A DNA stretch of 64,000 nucleotides from Ruminococcus sp. UBA1409. GTDB taxonomy: Bacteria > Bacillota > Clostridia > Oscillospirales > Ruminococcaceae. The DNA is taken from positions 1 through 64,000 of the forward strand of contig DBPX01000016.1 of the NCBI GenBank assembly GCA_002305045.1, given 5' to 3'. Both the position numbers and the translations under genes were made by a program. Positions 8,542 to 16,326 of this stretch are shown here, piece by piece. Position 1 is the stretch's first letter, and each line of letters starts with the position of its first letter. Below the pieces are notes generated by a model, which saw only the letters and a program-made list of their open reading frames with translations, had not been told where the DNA came from and ran no database searches.

Positions 8542-9807
8542 CTAGTCTAAGACTCCGACAAGGTAGTCATACGCTACCTCGCCCATCTTAAGATAGCCTG
8601 CCTCGCTTGGATGGAGGTAATCGTTCCAGTTGCCAAGAGCAAATTCATCCGAGAGCTTTTCGGGGTCGGCAGGATCTCTAAGAGCGGCATCGAAGTCTAT
8701 AAAGCCGTCGAAGCCGGAGCTATCGGAGCGGATAAACTCATTGAGAGCCTGTCTTGTCTGCTCGTGAAGCTCAGAGTAGTAGCCGCTCCCCTTGATGGGA
8801 GTCAGGGTTCCGGCGTAGATTTTGATTCCACGCTCATGACAGCTGTCTATCATGACCTTGTACTCGTCAATTATGCTCTGGGATATCTCCTCGCCGGCAT
8901 AGCCTATGTCGTTTATTCCAATCATCAAAACGCAGTAGCGTGCCCCGGGGACCTCTAGGACATCCCTGGCGAATCTGTCCTTGCAGGCAGTACCGAGTCC
9001 GCCAAAGACGGCGTTTCCACCTATCCCCTTTGCAACTACAGAGTAGCCTGCGGTGGCTTCGTTTTCCTGAAGCCTTCTTGCAAGCTCGTCGGAGTATCTT
9101 GCAAAGCTTCCTGTTTTAGAGCCTGCGCCGTCGGTTATCGAGTCGCCTATAACGACTATCGCCTTTGTCCCTGCCTCAGCCCAGACATCAAGCCCGGATA
9201 TGAAATACCAGCTTGTCATAGTCTTTTCAGGTGTAAAGCTCTCATCCTTTACATGGTCTCCCGAGATAATCCAGGTGGAGCATCTTGCGGCTGTATGGCT
9301 GGTTATCGAGGAGCCGCCTGCGAATTTGCCGAACTTGGTTGTTATTGCGAGGTCCTCAAGAGCCTGATAGCTAAAATCTATCTCGTCGGAGACTATAGTA
9401 GCTCCCGGCTCGATGTCGACGCTTTCGGAGCCGCCAAAGGTTATTACGGTGTCAGTAGAGGTGTCAATAGCAGGGTCCTCTGCGTTTACAAGCTTTGCTA
9501 TGTGCAAGGACTCGATTTTTACGGGGATGTCGCCGTACTCGTTTGAGAGGGTGAGTCTTATCTTATCTCCGCCTATTGAGGGTCTTATCTGCTGACGGCA
9601 GGTGTTCTCCTTTAAGCCGGGATTAATGGGTGTCTCGTCAGCTCCTGCAACCAGCGGAGCCGTGCCCCATGCGCACACCCAGCCGTCCTCCTCGGGGACA
9701 TCGGCTAGCGGAGCAGCCTTTTCTCCGCACCCGAAAAGGCTAAGCGCTAAAACAGCGCAAAGACAAATTGCAAGAAGCCTTTTAATATTAATAGATGACC
9801 TTTTCAT
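8542..9807 (-). CDS. Secreted SGNH/GDSL hydrolase lipoprotein (copy 1 of 3)
   Basis: A 421-residue protein with a lipoprotein signal ending in LFGC (Cys27). An N-terminal beta domain (residues about 40-200, starting WVCAWGTAP) is followed by an SGNH esterase domain with its four blocks: GDSITDG (Ser), GIGGNAV (Gly), MIGINDIG (Asn) and DYLHPSEAGY (Asp/His). Members of this family remove acetyl or other acyl groups from polysaccharides. It is the third gene of a tandem triplet of paralogues, 17 bp after copy 2. With the GH11 xylanase nearby, xylan deacetylation is a reasonable guess, not shown. Confidence 0.88.
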   Translation of the reverse strand: MKRSSINIKRLLAICLCAVLALSLFGCGEKAAPLADVPEEDGWVCAWGTAPLVAGADETPINPGLKENTCRQQIRPSIGGDKIRLTLSNEYGDIPVKIESLHIAKLVNAEDPAIDTSTDTVITFGGSESVDIEPGATIVSDEIDFSYQALEDLAITTKFGKFAGGSSITSHTAARCSTWIISGDHVKDESFTPEKTMTSWYFISGLDVWAEAGTKAIVVIGDSITDGAGSKTGSFARYSDELARRLQENEATAGYSVVAKGIGGNAVFGGLGTACKDRFARDVLEVPGARYCVLMIGINDIGYAGEEISQSIIDEYKVMIDSCHERGIKIYAGTLTPIKGSGYYSELHEQTRQALNEFIRSDSSGFDGFIDFDAALRDPADPEKLSDEFALGNWNDYLHPSEAGYLKMGEVAYDYLVGVLD

Positions 9808-9824
9808 ATTCCAAGCCGCCTTCT

Positions 9825-11681
9825 TTATTTATTTTTAAAATCGCCGGTGAAGTATTCGTAAACAGTCTTTCCAATCAGCTTGTAGCCTGAATCGTTAAAG
9901 TGCAGGTAATCGTTCCAGACCGAGACATACTGAATGTGTATCTTTTCGGGGTCGCTCTTTGAAGCCACGACGCTCGAAATGTCGATTGCGCCGTCAAACC
10001 CGGAGTCCTCGGACAGGATAAAGTCGTTTATCTTGTGTCTTGTGTTGTTTCTGGCTTCTGTGTAGTAGCCGTCGTTTCCTTTAAATGGTGTTATGGTCAG
10101 ACCTATGACCTCGATGCCGTTTTTGTGGCATCTTTCGATAATCGACTTATACTCCTTGATTATGTTGTCTGAGATATCCGTCGAGGACGCTCCGATATCG
10201 TTAATCCCCATCAAGAGGACGCAGTATTTGACTCCCGGAACGCCCAAAACATCTCTGTTGGCACGGTTAGTTCCCGCTATATTTCCGCCGTAGATGTAAA
10301 GAGCGGTCGCTCCTATTCCCATGTTGACAACCGAAAGCTCAGGATAGTCGCCGTCCTTGTTAAGCAGCCTTGCAAGCTCGTCGGTGTATCTCGAGAAGCC
10401 GTTTGTAGTCACGCTTGCGCCGTCTGTCAGCGAGTCTCCCAGGCAGACGATTACTCCGCCCTCCTCTGAAACAAGGGTGTCAAGCTCTGCTAGGAAGTAC
10501 CATGAGGTCATCTCAAGGCAGCCGGCAAAGCCGTTATCGCTCACATGGTCGCCCTTTATTATCCAGGTCGAGCACCTTGAGGCGGTGTGACAGGTGAGGG
10601 TAGAGGGGACATCGCTTAGCATCATCGAGACTGCTATGTCGCAAAGTGCCTCAAACTCGAAGTCTATGACATCTGTTGTTATTCTCTTCCCAGCCGGGAC
10701 GCTGAATGAGGTTTTTCCGTTATAGGTTACAGCCGTTTCGGTGTCAAGCTCGACCTTATAGCTCTTGGGGGAGGTGAGCATGGCTATTGTCATAGAGTCT
10801 ATCTTGAGGGGAGTGCTGCCGTACTCGTTGGAAATAACGAGCCTTAGCTTCTCGCCGCCGACGGTAGGTCTTATCTGCTGACGGAGAGTGCTTCCCTTCA
10901 AAGAGGGATTTTTAGGTATCTCATTCTCTCCCGGGGTGAGCATCGCACATCCCCAGGAGGCTATCCACTTTGTTTTTTCACTTGAGCTAAGATTGCTCAT
11001 GCTGCTTTCCTCCTCGCTGCTTGCCGCCGTGACTGTGACCTCAGGCTCAGGCATTCTGTCCTGAAGGTATTTTCCGCTCACAAAGGCGTCGCCGCCCTTG
11101 AACGCTATTTTGTACCAGCCGTTTTCGCTGATTGCCGATGCGCTGACCTCATCGCCCCTGTCAAGATGTCCAAGCCTTTCATAGCCGGTTCCCGGTCCGC
11201 TTCTTACATTTACAGAATCCGAGGCGTACATTGTCCTTGGCTCGGAAAAGACCTCGCTTAATACTATTTCCGCCTCAGATGACGCAGCTGTACTGCTCGC
11301 TGAGGACGCCGGCTCATCCCCGCTTGGCAATGTGGTGACGGCAGGGGAGTCCTCGCTTGCAAGGCTTTCTGGGGATGAAGAGGTCTCGCTTGATAAAGAC
11401 TCCGACTCGGAAGCCTCCGACAGACTTTCGCTTTGACCCGTAGACTCCACGGGGTCGGTCAGCTCCGGCTCGGAGGACTCAGTATTAGATTCATCTGAGT
11501 CAAAATCCTGCGGCAGGGTGACAGCTTCACCGTCCGCCGTGCCTGGCGGGGAGAGCCTATCATCACTGCGGGTCTGCGAGCAGCCTGCAAGAAGATTAGC
11601 TGCCAATACCGCCGAAAGAAGCAGTGCTGCCGCTCTTTTAAAAGCGGAAAGTCCTGGGCGCAATTTAGTATATTTATTCAT
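9825..11681 (-). CDS. Secreted SGNH/GDSL hydrolase with an SH3b domain (copy 2 of 3)
   Basis: A 618-residue lipoprotein (lipobox LAGC, Cys34). After it comes a Ser/Glu/Pro-rich low-complexity spacer (about 35-145), a bacterial SH3 domain (about 148-210; SVNVRSGPGTGYERLGHL and WYKIAFKGG), and then the same two-part SGNH module as its neighbours with GDSLTDG, GIGATAL, LMGINDIG and DYLHFNDSGY. The SH3b domain probably binds peptidoglycan and would hold the enzyme in the wall, while the linker spans it. The same kind of SH3b is seen in the protein at the end of this window (62692-64000). Confidence 0.88.
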   Translation of the reverse strand: MNKYTKLRPGLSAFKRAAALLLSAVLAANLLAGCSQTRSDDRLSPPGTADGEAVTLPQDFDSDESNTESSEPELTDPVESTGQSESLSEASESESLSSETSSSPESLASEDSPAVTTLPSGDEPASSASSTAASSEAEIVLSEVFSEPRTMYASDSVNVRSGPGTGYERLGHLDRGDEVSASAISENGWYKIAFKGGDAFVSGKYLQDRMPEPEVTVTAASSEEESSMSNLSSSEKTKWIASWGCAMLTPGENEIPKNPSLKGSTLRQQIRPTVGGEKLRLVISNEYGSTPLKIDSMTIAMLTSPKSYKVELDTETAVTYNGKTSFSVPAGKRITTDVIDFEFEALCDIAVSMMLSDVPSTLTCHTASRCSTWIIKGDHVSDNGFAGCLEMTSWYFLAELDTLVSEEGGVIVCLGDSLTDGASVTTNGFSRYTDELARLLNKDGDYPELSVVNMGIGATALYIYGGNIAGTNRANRDVLGVPGVKYCVLLMGINDIGASSTDISDNIIKEYKSIIERCHKNGIEVIGLTITPFKGNDGYYTEARNNTRHKINDFILSEDSGFDGAIDISSVVASKSDPEKIHIQYVSVWNDYLHFNDSGYKLIGKTVYEYFTGDFKNK

Positions 11682-11705
11682 CTTATATCCTCTCTTAAAA
11701 GACGG

Positions 11706-12977
11706 TTAAGAGTTGAACTCTAGGAACTTCTCGTATGCAAGCTCTCCCATTACATCGTAGCCGGCAACTCCGGGATGCAGGAAATCTCCCCATGAGCAGT
11801 TGTATTCGTCCTTCATCTGGGAGGGATCGTCCTCTCTGGCGATTGCCGAGGAGAAGTCCACAACTCCGTCAAAGCCGTTGTCCTCTGACAGAAGGAACTC
11901 GTTGCAGTTAACTCGTATTGTCTCGTGAAGCTCGGAGTAATAGCCGCTTCCCTTTATCGGAGTCATAGAGCAGGCGTATACCTTGATTCCCGCCTCATGA
12001 CAGCGCTCTAGGATTTCCTTGTAGTCCGCAATAAGCCTGTCGGTAATGTCCTCGGTGGAGCCTCCGATATCGTTTATTCCTATCAGCAAGAAGCAGTGGG
12101 TGACTCCTGGGATGCTCAAAACATCACGCTCAAGCCTAGATTTGACTCCCCAGTCGCCGGATAGGATGTTTCCGCTGATTCCCATGTTTATAACCGAGGT
12201 GTTCTGTCCCAAAAGATGGGAGGAAAGATAGTCCGGCCAGGAGGTGTTGTTGTCGTACGCCGCTCCTACGCCGTCGGTAATAGAGTCTCCAAGACATACA
12301 ATCGTGTTTGCCTCGGCGTCCGCCCAGACATCAAGACCCGTTATAAAGTACCAGCAGCTCTTTGTCTCACCCTGAGGCATAGTCTCGTCGCTGACATGGT
12401 CTCCCTCGGCAATCCAGCAGGTTGTGTTGGCGGTTGAGTGGCAGGTGATGCCGCCGCCGGTGTACTTTCCGAACTTGATGGTGACCGCAAGAGGCTCAAG
12501 CGAGCTGACGCTGAAGCTAAGCTCGTCGCTGGTCATTCTCACTCCCGGCTCGATTGTAACCGAGCTGCTTCCCGAGAAGCTCAAAACAGTGTCCGTAGAG
12601 GTATCTATCTTAGAGCTTCCAAGTCCGTCAGCCTTTGCTATGTGTACCTCGTCGATTATCATCGGAATCGAGCCGTACTCGTTTGAGATGGTCAGCCTCA
12701 GCTTATCTCCTCCTAAGGTCGGAGTAATAAGCTGACGGAGAGTGTTTTCCTTGAGCGAGACGGTGGTGGGTATTTCCGAATCTCCCGCCTGCTGTGCAGC
12801 CATTCCCCATGAGGCGTGCCAGCCCTCCGTTCTCTCGGGAGCCTTTTCACAGCCTCCCATAACAGTCAAAAGAAGCGAAAAAGCCGTCAAAATCAGGGCA
12901 AGCCGTTTAAGCCCCGAGCCAGCCCTGGACCCGCTTTTCCAGCCTTTTTTATGGTAAAAAGTGTTGATACTGGTCAT
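11706..12977 (-). CDS. Secreted SGNH/GDSL hydrolase lipoprotein (copy 3 of 3, promoter-proximal)
   Basis: A 423-residue paralogue of the two genes that follow it. Lipobox MGGC (Cys43) after a long basic leader; N-terminal beta domain; SGNH blocks GDSITDG, GISGNIL, LIGINDIG and DFLHPGVAGY. I set the start at the ATG at 12977, which has AAAGGA nine bases ahead; an in-frame TTG at 12995 overlaps that ribosome site. It is first in a three-gene operon read from the promoter at 13029-13057. The three copies differ enough that the duplication is not recent. Confidence 0.87.
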   Translation of the reverse strand: MTSINTFYHKKGWKSGSRAGSGLKRLALILTAFSLLLTVMGGCEKAPERTEGWHASWGMAAQQAGDSEIPTTVSLKENTLRQLITPTLGGDKLRLTISNEYGSIPMIIDEVHIAKADGLGSSKIDTSTDTVLSFSGSSSVTIEPGVRMTSDELSFSVSSLEPLAVTIKFGKYTGGGITCHSTANTTCWIAEGDHVSDETMPQGETKSCWYFITGLDVWADAEANTIVCLGDSITDGVGAAYDNNTSWPDYLSSHLLGQNTSVINMGISGNILSGDWGVKSRLERDVLSIPGVTHCFLLIGINDIGGSTEDITDRLIADYKEILERCHEAGIKVYACSMTPIKGSGYYSELHETIRVNCNEFLLSEDNGFDGVVDFSSAIAREDDPSQMKDEYNCSWGDFLHPGVAGYDVMGELAYEKFLEFNS

Positions 12978-13028
12978 ATTCTTTGTTCCTTTCAAAAAAT
13001 GATTAGCCAGTTTGCATAAGGCAAGTTT

Positions 13029-13057
13029 ATTATATCACTTTTACAGAGTGCTGTAAA
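13029..13057 (-). promoter_or_regulatory. Sigma-A promoter for the SGNH triplet
   Basis: Minus strand: TTTACA (13052-13057), 17-nt spacer, TATAAT (13029-13034), with TGA just before the -10 (extended -10). About 50 bp upstream of the first SGNH gene. Confidence 0.8.
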
Positions 13058-13134
13058 TAGCTGTTCTGACAAACTATCTGGACATATTTATAAATTGAGT
13101 AGACAAATTAATGCTTTTTGTGCGAAAACGGCTG

Positions 13135-13163
13135 TTGACGGCAGGAATTAGTTGTGCTATAAT
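13135..13163 (+). promoter_or_regulatory. Strong sigma-A promoter for the hflX leader transcript
   Basis: TTGACG (13135-13140), exactly 17 nt, TATAAT (13158-13163), with TGC before the -10 (extended). Transcription should start near 13169-13171, giving a leader of about 215 nt before hflX. Confidence 0.88.
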
Positions 13164-13169
13164 ACACAG

Positions 13170-13375
13170 GCGTGCCAAAATGCTTTGGAAGCGGCACAAC
13201 AGCATGCAAAAAGGATGCTTGGAGGAGATAAAGATGAGCATTAAAGACTAGAATCCTATGGTTGATAAATAGTCAGTCATAGGATAGGGCCTCGGCCTAT
13301 CTCGGCTTGGAGCCGAGAGGCGGTTTTATTACCGCATAATATCCAAGGAAAGGAACTTTTGCAGACGCAAAAGAA
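13170..13375 (+). promoter_or_regulatory. Structured hflX leader, candidate ribosome-stalling attenuator
   Basis: In order, the leader holds: a GTGCC/GGCAC hairpin (13172-13197); an agcat/atgct hairpin (13201-13219); a five-codon ORF (13234-13251); hairpin A, 8 bp, atcctatg/cataggat (13253-13260 with 13278-13285); hairpin B, gatagg/cctatc (13283-13288 with 13296-13301); and a terminator-like stem (13295-13321, gcct-ctcggct / agccgag-aggc) followed by GGTTTTATT. Hairpin A excludes B, and B excludes the base of the terminator stem. A final 7-bp hairpin cttttgc/gcaaaag (13356-13373) lies between AAGGAAAGG and the hflX start. The pairings are read directly; the switching mechanism is inference. 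Confidence 0.6.
13234..13251 (+). CDS. Candidate 5-codon leader peptide (MSIKD) upstream of hflX
   Basis: ATG, four sense codons and TAG, preceded by a near-perfect GGAGGAG at 13221-13227 with eight bases from GGAGG to ATG. It lies inside the leader of hflX and its stop codon ends two bases before the first arm of hairpin A, so a ribosome paused on it would physically cover that arm. Short leader ORFs of this type control antibiotic-responsive genes such as erm and listerial hflXr; here the role is inferred from layout only. Confidence 0.55.
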   Translation: MSIKD

Positions 13376-13384
13376 GTGAAAGGT

Positions 13385-14638
13385 ATGACTGAACTAATAG
13401 AAAATATTGACGAATTGCCAAAGGTGATGCTTGTTTCGGTAGACACAGGGGAGTACGATGTCGAGCATTCGCTTGAGGAGCTGACCGAGCTTTGCAGGAC
13501 TGCCGGAGCCGAGGTTGAGGCTGTAGCAACGCAGAAAAGACCTGCCTATGACTCTTCCACCTGCGTAGGAGCGGGCAGGCTTGAGGAGATAGCTCAAATC
13601 TGTAAGGACCTTGCTATCGACCAGGTGATATTTGACTGCGAGCTTTCCGCAGCACAGATAAGAAACATAGAAAAGGTGCTTGATGTCAACACTATAGACA
13701 GAACGATGCTCATTTTAGACATCTTTGCAAAGCACGCCAAGACAAGGGAGGGTAAGCTTCAGGTGGAGCTTGCTCAGCACCGCTACAGGCTCCCGAGGCT
13801 TGCAGGAATGGGCACGGCTCTGTCAAGACTTGGCGGAGGTATAGGCACAAGAGGTCCCGGAGAGACAAAGCTTGAAACCGACCGCCGTCATATCCGTCAG
13901 CGGATTCAAAGGCTTGAGGAGGAGCTAAAGGAGATAGTCTCAAGAAGGGATATAGCGAGGAAAAGAAGACAAAAGGACGGAGTTCTCTGCGCCGCCATCG
14001 TCGGCTATACCAACGCCGGGAAATCCACTCTTATGAACGCTCTGACCGATGCCGGGGTGCTTGCCGAGAATAAGCTATTTGCGACTCTTGAAACGACCTC
14101 GAGGGCGCTCGCCCTGCCGGACGGAAGAAGCGTTCTTCTTACCGATACCGTAGGCCTTATATCAAGGCTTCCTCACCATCTGGTAGAGGCGTTTAAGTCC
14201 ACCCTTGAGGAGGCTTCAAGCGCAGATGTCATTATAATGCTGCTTGACGCCTCGAGCAAGCAGGTAAAGGATGAGGAGGAGGTCGTGAGCGAGCTGTTAA
14301 GCTCACTAGGCTGTCAGGGGATACCGACAGTAACGGTCATGAACAAGTGCGACCTTCTGGACGACGGCGGACAGTCCCTTATCCGTCACGGACGGGTTGT
14401 AATCTCCGCAAAGAATAAAACCGGGCTTTCTAGGCTTTTAGAGGCGGTCAGCAAGGCTCTTCCCGAGACGGCAAGAAGACAAAGGCTGCTCATTCCCTTT
14501 TCGGATATAGGCTTTGCCTCTAAAATCCGTGAGGAGGGCAGGGTGTTTAGCGAGGAATACCGTGAAAACGGACTTTTCCTTGACGCCCTGGTAGATATAA
14601 AGCTTATCACAGCCGCATCGAAATATCTGATTGAATAA
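13385..14638 (+). CDS. hflX: GTPase HflX, ribosome-associated
   Basis: HflX binds the 50S subunit and splits stalled or hibernating ribosomes; some homologues give macrolide/lincosamide resistance. The 417-residue protein has the N-terminal HflX domain, the glycine-rich RLGGGIGTRGPGETKLETDRR linker motif around 148-168, a G1 loop GYTNAGKST at about 207-215, a G3 DTVGL near 254 and NKCD near 322. The start is uncertain: ATG 13385 and GTG 13376 are both possible and neither has an ideally spaced ribosome site, since AAGGAAAGG lies on the far side of an 18-nt hairpin. It is monocistronic, with its own promoter, leader and terminator. Confidence 0.95.
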   Translation: MTELIENIDELPKVMLVSVDTGEYDVEHSLEELTELCRTAGAEVEAVATQKRPAYDSSTCVGAGRLEEIAQICKDLAIDQVIFDCELSAAQIRNIEKVLDVNTIDRTMLILDIFAKHAKTREGKLQVELAQHRYRLPRLAGMGTALSRLGGGIGTRGPGETKLETDRRHIRQRIQRLEEELKEIVSRRDIARKRRQKDGVLCAAIVGYTNAGKSTLMNALTDAGVLAENKLFATLETTSRALALPDGRSVLLTDTVGLISRLPHHLVEAFKSTLEEASSADVIIMLLDASSKQVKDEEEVVSELLSSLGCQGIPTVTVMNKCDLLDDGGQSLIRHGRVVISAKNKTGLSRLLEAVSKALPETARRQRLLIPFSDIGFASKIREEGRVFSEEYRENGLFLDALVDIKLITAASKYLIE

Positions 14639-14644
14639 ATGAAA

Positions 14645-14681
14645 GCAGGACGGGGATAGCTCCCTGTCCTGCGTTATTTTT
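14645..14681. terminator. Bidirectional terminator between hflX and glmU
   Basis: 12-bp stem with one mismatch (14645-14656 with 14661-14672), loop tagc, then gttattttt on the plus strand; the minus strand reads tttcatttatt after the stem and can end glmU transcripts. Confidence 0.88.
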
Positions 14682-14685
14682 AAAG

Positions 14686-14739
14686 CTGTAAAGCTTATAG
14701 CTGTAAAGCTTATAGCTGTAAAGCTTATAGCTGTAAAGC
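14686..14739. repeat. 15-bp tandem repeat, 3.6 copies
   Basis: The unit ctgtaaagcttatag occurs three times without change (14686, 14701, 14716), followed by nine bases of a fourth. Each unit is centred on AAGCTT and is partly palindromic. It lies between the hflX terminator and the glmU stop codon, so it is transcribed only as glmU 3' sequence. Confidence 0.95.
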
Positions 14740-14746
14740 GCCCGGT

Positions 14747-16138
14747 CTAGTCGAGGGCTTTTCCCTTATCCAGATGCCTTTTGAGCTTTTGCTTTGCGTA
14801 GTCCTCCTTGATTACCTGGGTGCCACGCTCGATTGCGAGCGCTCCGTCCGGGACATCCTTTGTTATCGTGCTTCCTGCCGCAGTGTAGGCCGCCTCTCCG
14901 ATTTTAACGGGTGCCACAAGGTTTGTGTTGCAGCCGATAAAGGCGTTGTCACCGATTTCACACCTTGATTTTACAGAGCCGTCGTAGTTTACCGTCACAG
15001 TTCCGCAGCCGAAGTTGACATTTTTCCCAACATCGCTGTCTCCAATATATGTCAGGTGCGACACCGAGCTGCCCTTTCCTATAGCGGAGTTTTTAATCTC
15101 TACAAAATTGCCTATATGCGCCTTGTCGGCTATCACACTTCCCGGTCTTAGCTGGACGAAGGGACCTATTTTAGCGTCGCTTCCGACCCTTGAGTCGGTA
15201 GCTACTACATTATCCAGCGTGGAGCGCTCTCCGACGGTTACATTTAAAAGCCTTGTGTTAGGACCTATTACCGAGTCCCTGCCGATGATTGTTTTTCCCA
15301 TGAGCATAGAGCCGGGCAGGATTTTCGCTCCGGGAGCTATTTTTACATCGGGCGAGATGGTTACAGCGTCTGTGGATATAAGCTCGACTCCCGCCTCTAA
15401 GTGCTTAAATATTACTTTCATCCTTGCGATATCGTTCAGCTTTAAAAGACCTGCCCTGTCGTTTGCGCCTAGAACAGAGTCCTGATTGTCGCTTAAATAC
15501 GCCTGAGCCACGCATCCGTCGCTCTTTAGAATACTTATTGTGTCGGTGAGGTAATACTCTCCCTGAGAGTTATTTCTTTGAAGCCTTGGAAGAGCCTCGA
15601 GCAGCTTTTTTGTGTTGAACCAGTAGCAGCCGGAGGATATCTCGTTTATTTTCCTCTGAGAGTCGGAGCAGTCCTTCTCCTCGACGATTCCCTCTATGCC
15701 GTCCTCAGAGCGGATAATCCTGCCGTAGCCCCTTGGATTGTCAAGACAGGCTGTTATGACCGTGACGGCGCTTTTTGAGGCTATGTGAAGCTCAAGAGAG
15801 CTTTTTATGGTTTCCGGGTCGATAAAAGGGGAGTCGCCGCAGGCTATCAGGGTGTTGCCGTCGGAAAACTCCTCCAAAAAGCAGGAGGCGCAGCTCACCG
15901 CATGACCTGTTCCAAGACGCTCAGGCTGCAAAACCGTCCTGAGACTGCCCAAAAGGTATTCATCAAGCATATCAGCACCGTAGCCCTTGACTACGCATAT
16001 ATTTGATATTCCGGCGTCATTGCAGGCGTCTATTACCCACTGCAGCATCGGCTTTCCCAAGACCTCAAGTAGGACCTTAGGCTTGTCGGACTTCATTCTT
16101 TTGCCCATCCCTCCGGCTAGGATAACGGCGTTGTTCAT
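14747..16138 (-). CDS. glmU: Bifunctional GlmU: GlcNAc-1-phosphate uridyltransferase / glucosamine-1-phosphate acetyltransferase
   Basis: Makes UDP-GlcNAc for peptidoglycan in two steps. The 463-residue length is normal. The N-terminal nucleotidyltransferase domain (1-230) begins LAGGMGKRMKSDKPKVL, the family signature with G in place of the common A. The C-terminal left-handed beta-helix (about 250-455) shows hexapeptide repeats, including GNFVEIKNSAIG, SHLTYIGD and GCGTVTVNYDG with the acetyltransferase catalytic residues. Usually glmU is followed by prs and pth; here it stands alone, ending at the bidirectional terminator. Confidence 0.96.
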   Translation of the reverse strand: MNNAVILAGGMGKRMKSDKPKVLLEVLGKPMLQWVIDACNDAGISNICVVKGYGADMLDEYLLGSLRTVLQPERLGTGHAVSCASCFLEEFSDGNTLIACGDSPFIDPETIKSSLELHIASKSAVTVITACLDNPRGYGRIIRSEDGIEGIVEEKDCSDSQRKINEISSGCYWFNTKKLLEALPRLQRNNSQGEYYLTDTISILKSDGCVAQAYLSDNQDSVLGANDRAGLLKLNDIARMKVIFKHLEAGVELISTDAVTISPDVKIAPGAKILPGSMLMGKTIIGRDSVIGPNTRLLNVTVGERSTLDNVVATDSRVGSDAKIGPFVQLRPGSVIADKAHIGNFVEIKNSAIGKGSSVSHLTYIGDSDVGKNVNFGCGTVTVNYDGSVKSRCEIGDNAFIGCNTNLVAPVKIGEAAYTAAGSTITKDVPDGALAIERGTQVIKEDYAKQKLKRHLDKGKALD

Positions 16139-16274
16139 CAGTTATTACCTCTTTTCCTGTGACGGTGTGTTTTGACAGACATTATTATAAATCATCTCTG
16201 TCTGCATTTCAAGTGGCTGAATGTATTTAAGGACATTTAAAGGTGAAATTCCATCTGCAATAGATTTGCAAATG

Positions 16275-16302
16275 AAAAATGCCGACCCTTTCGGACCGGC
16301 AT
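16275..16302 (-). terminator. Terminator of the xylanase gene
   Basis: Minus-strand stem atgccg/cggcat (with inner GG/CC pairs) followed by TTTTT; 25 bp after the xylanase stop. Confidence 0.8.
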
Positions 16303-16326
16303 CATTTAATCATATTCTAGCTTTTC

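Noticed and set aside
13201..13380. T-box or known amino-acid riboswitch before hflX
   Set aside because: No T-box core sequence or specifier loop is present; the uORF plus overlapping hairpins fit translation-linked attenuation better.
14686..14739. CRISPR-like array
   Set aside because: Unit is 15 bp with no spacers; a simple tandem repeat.
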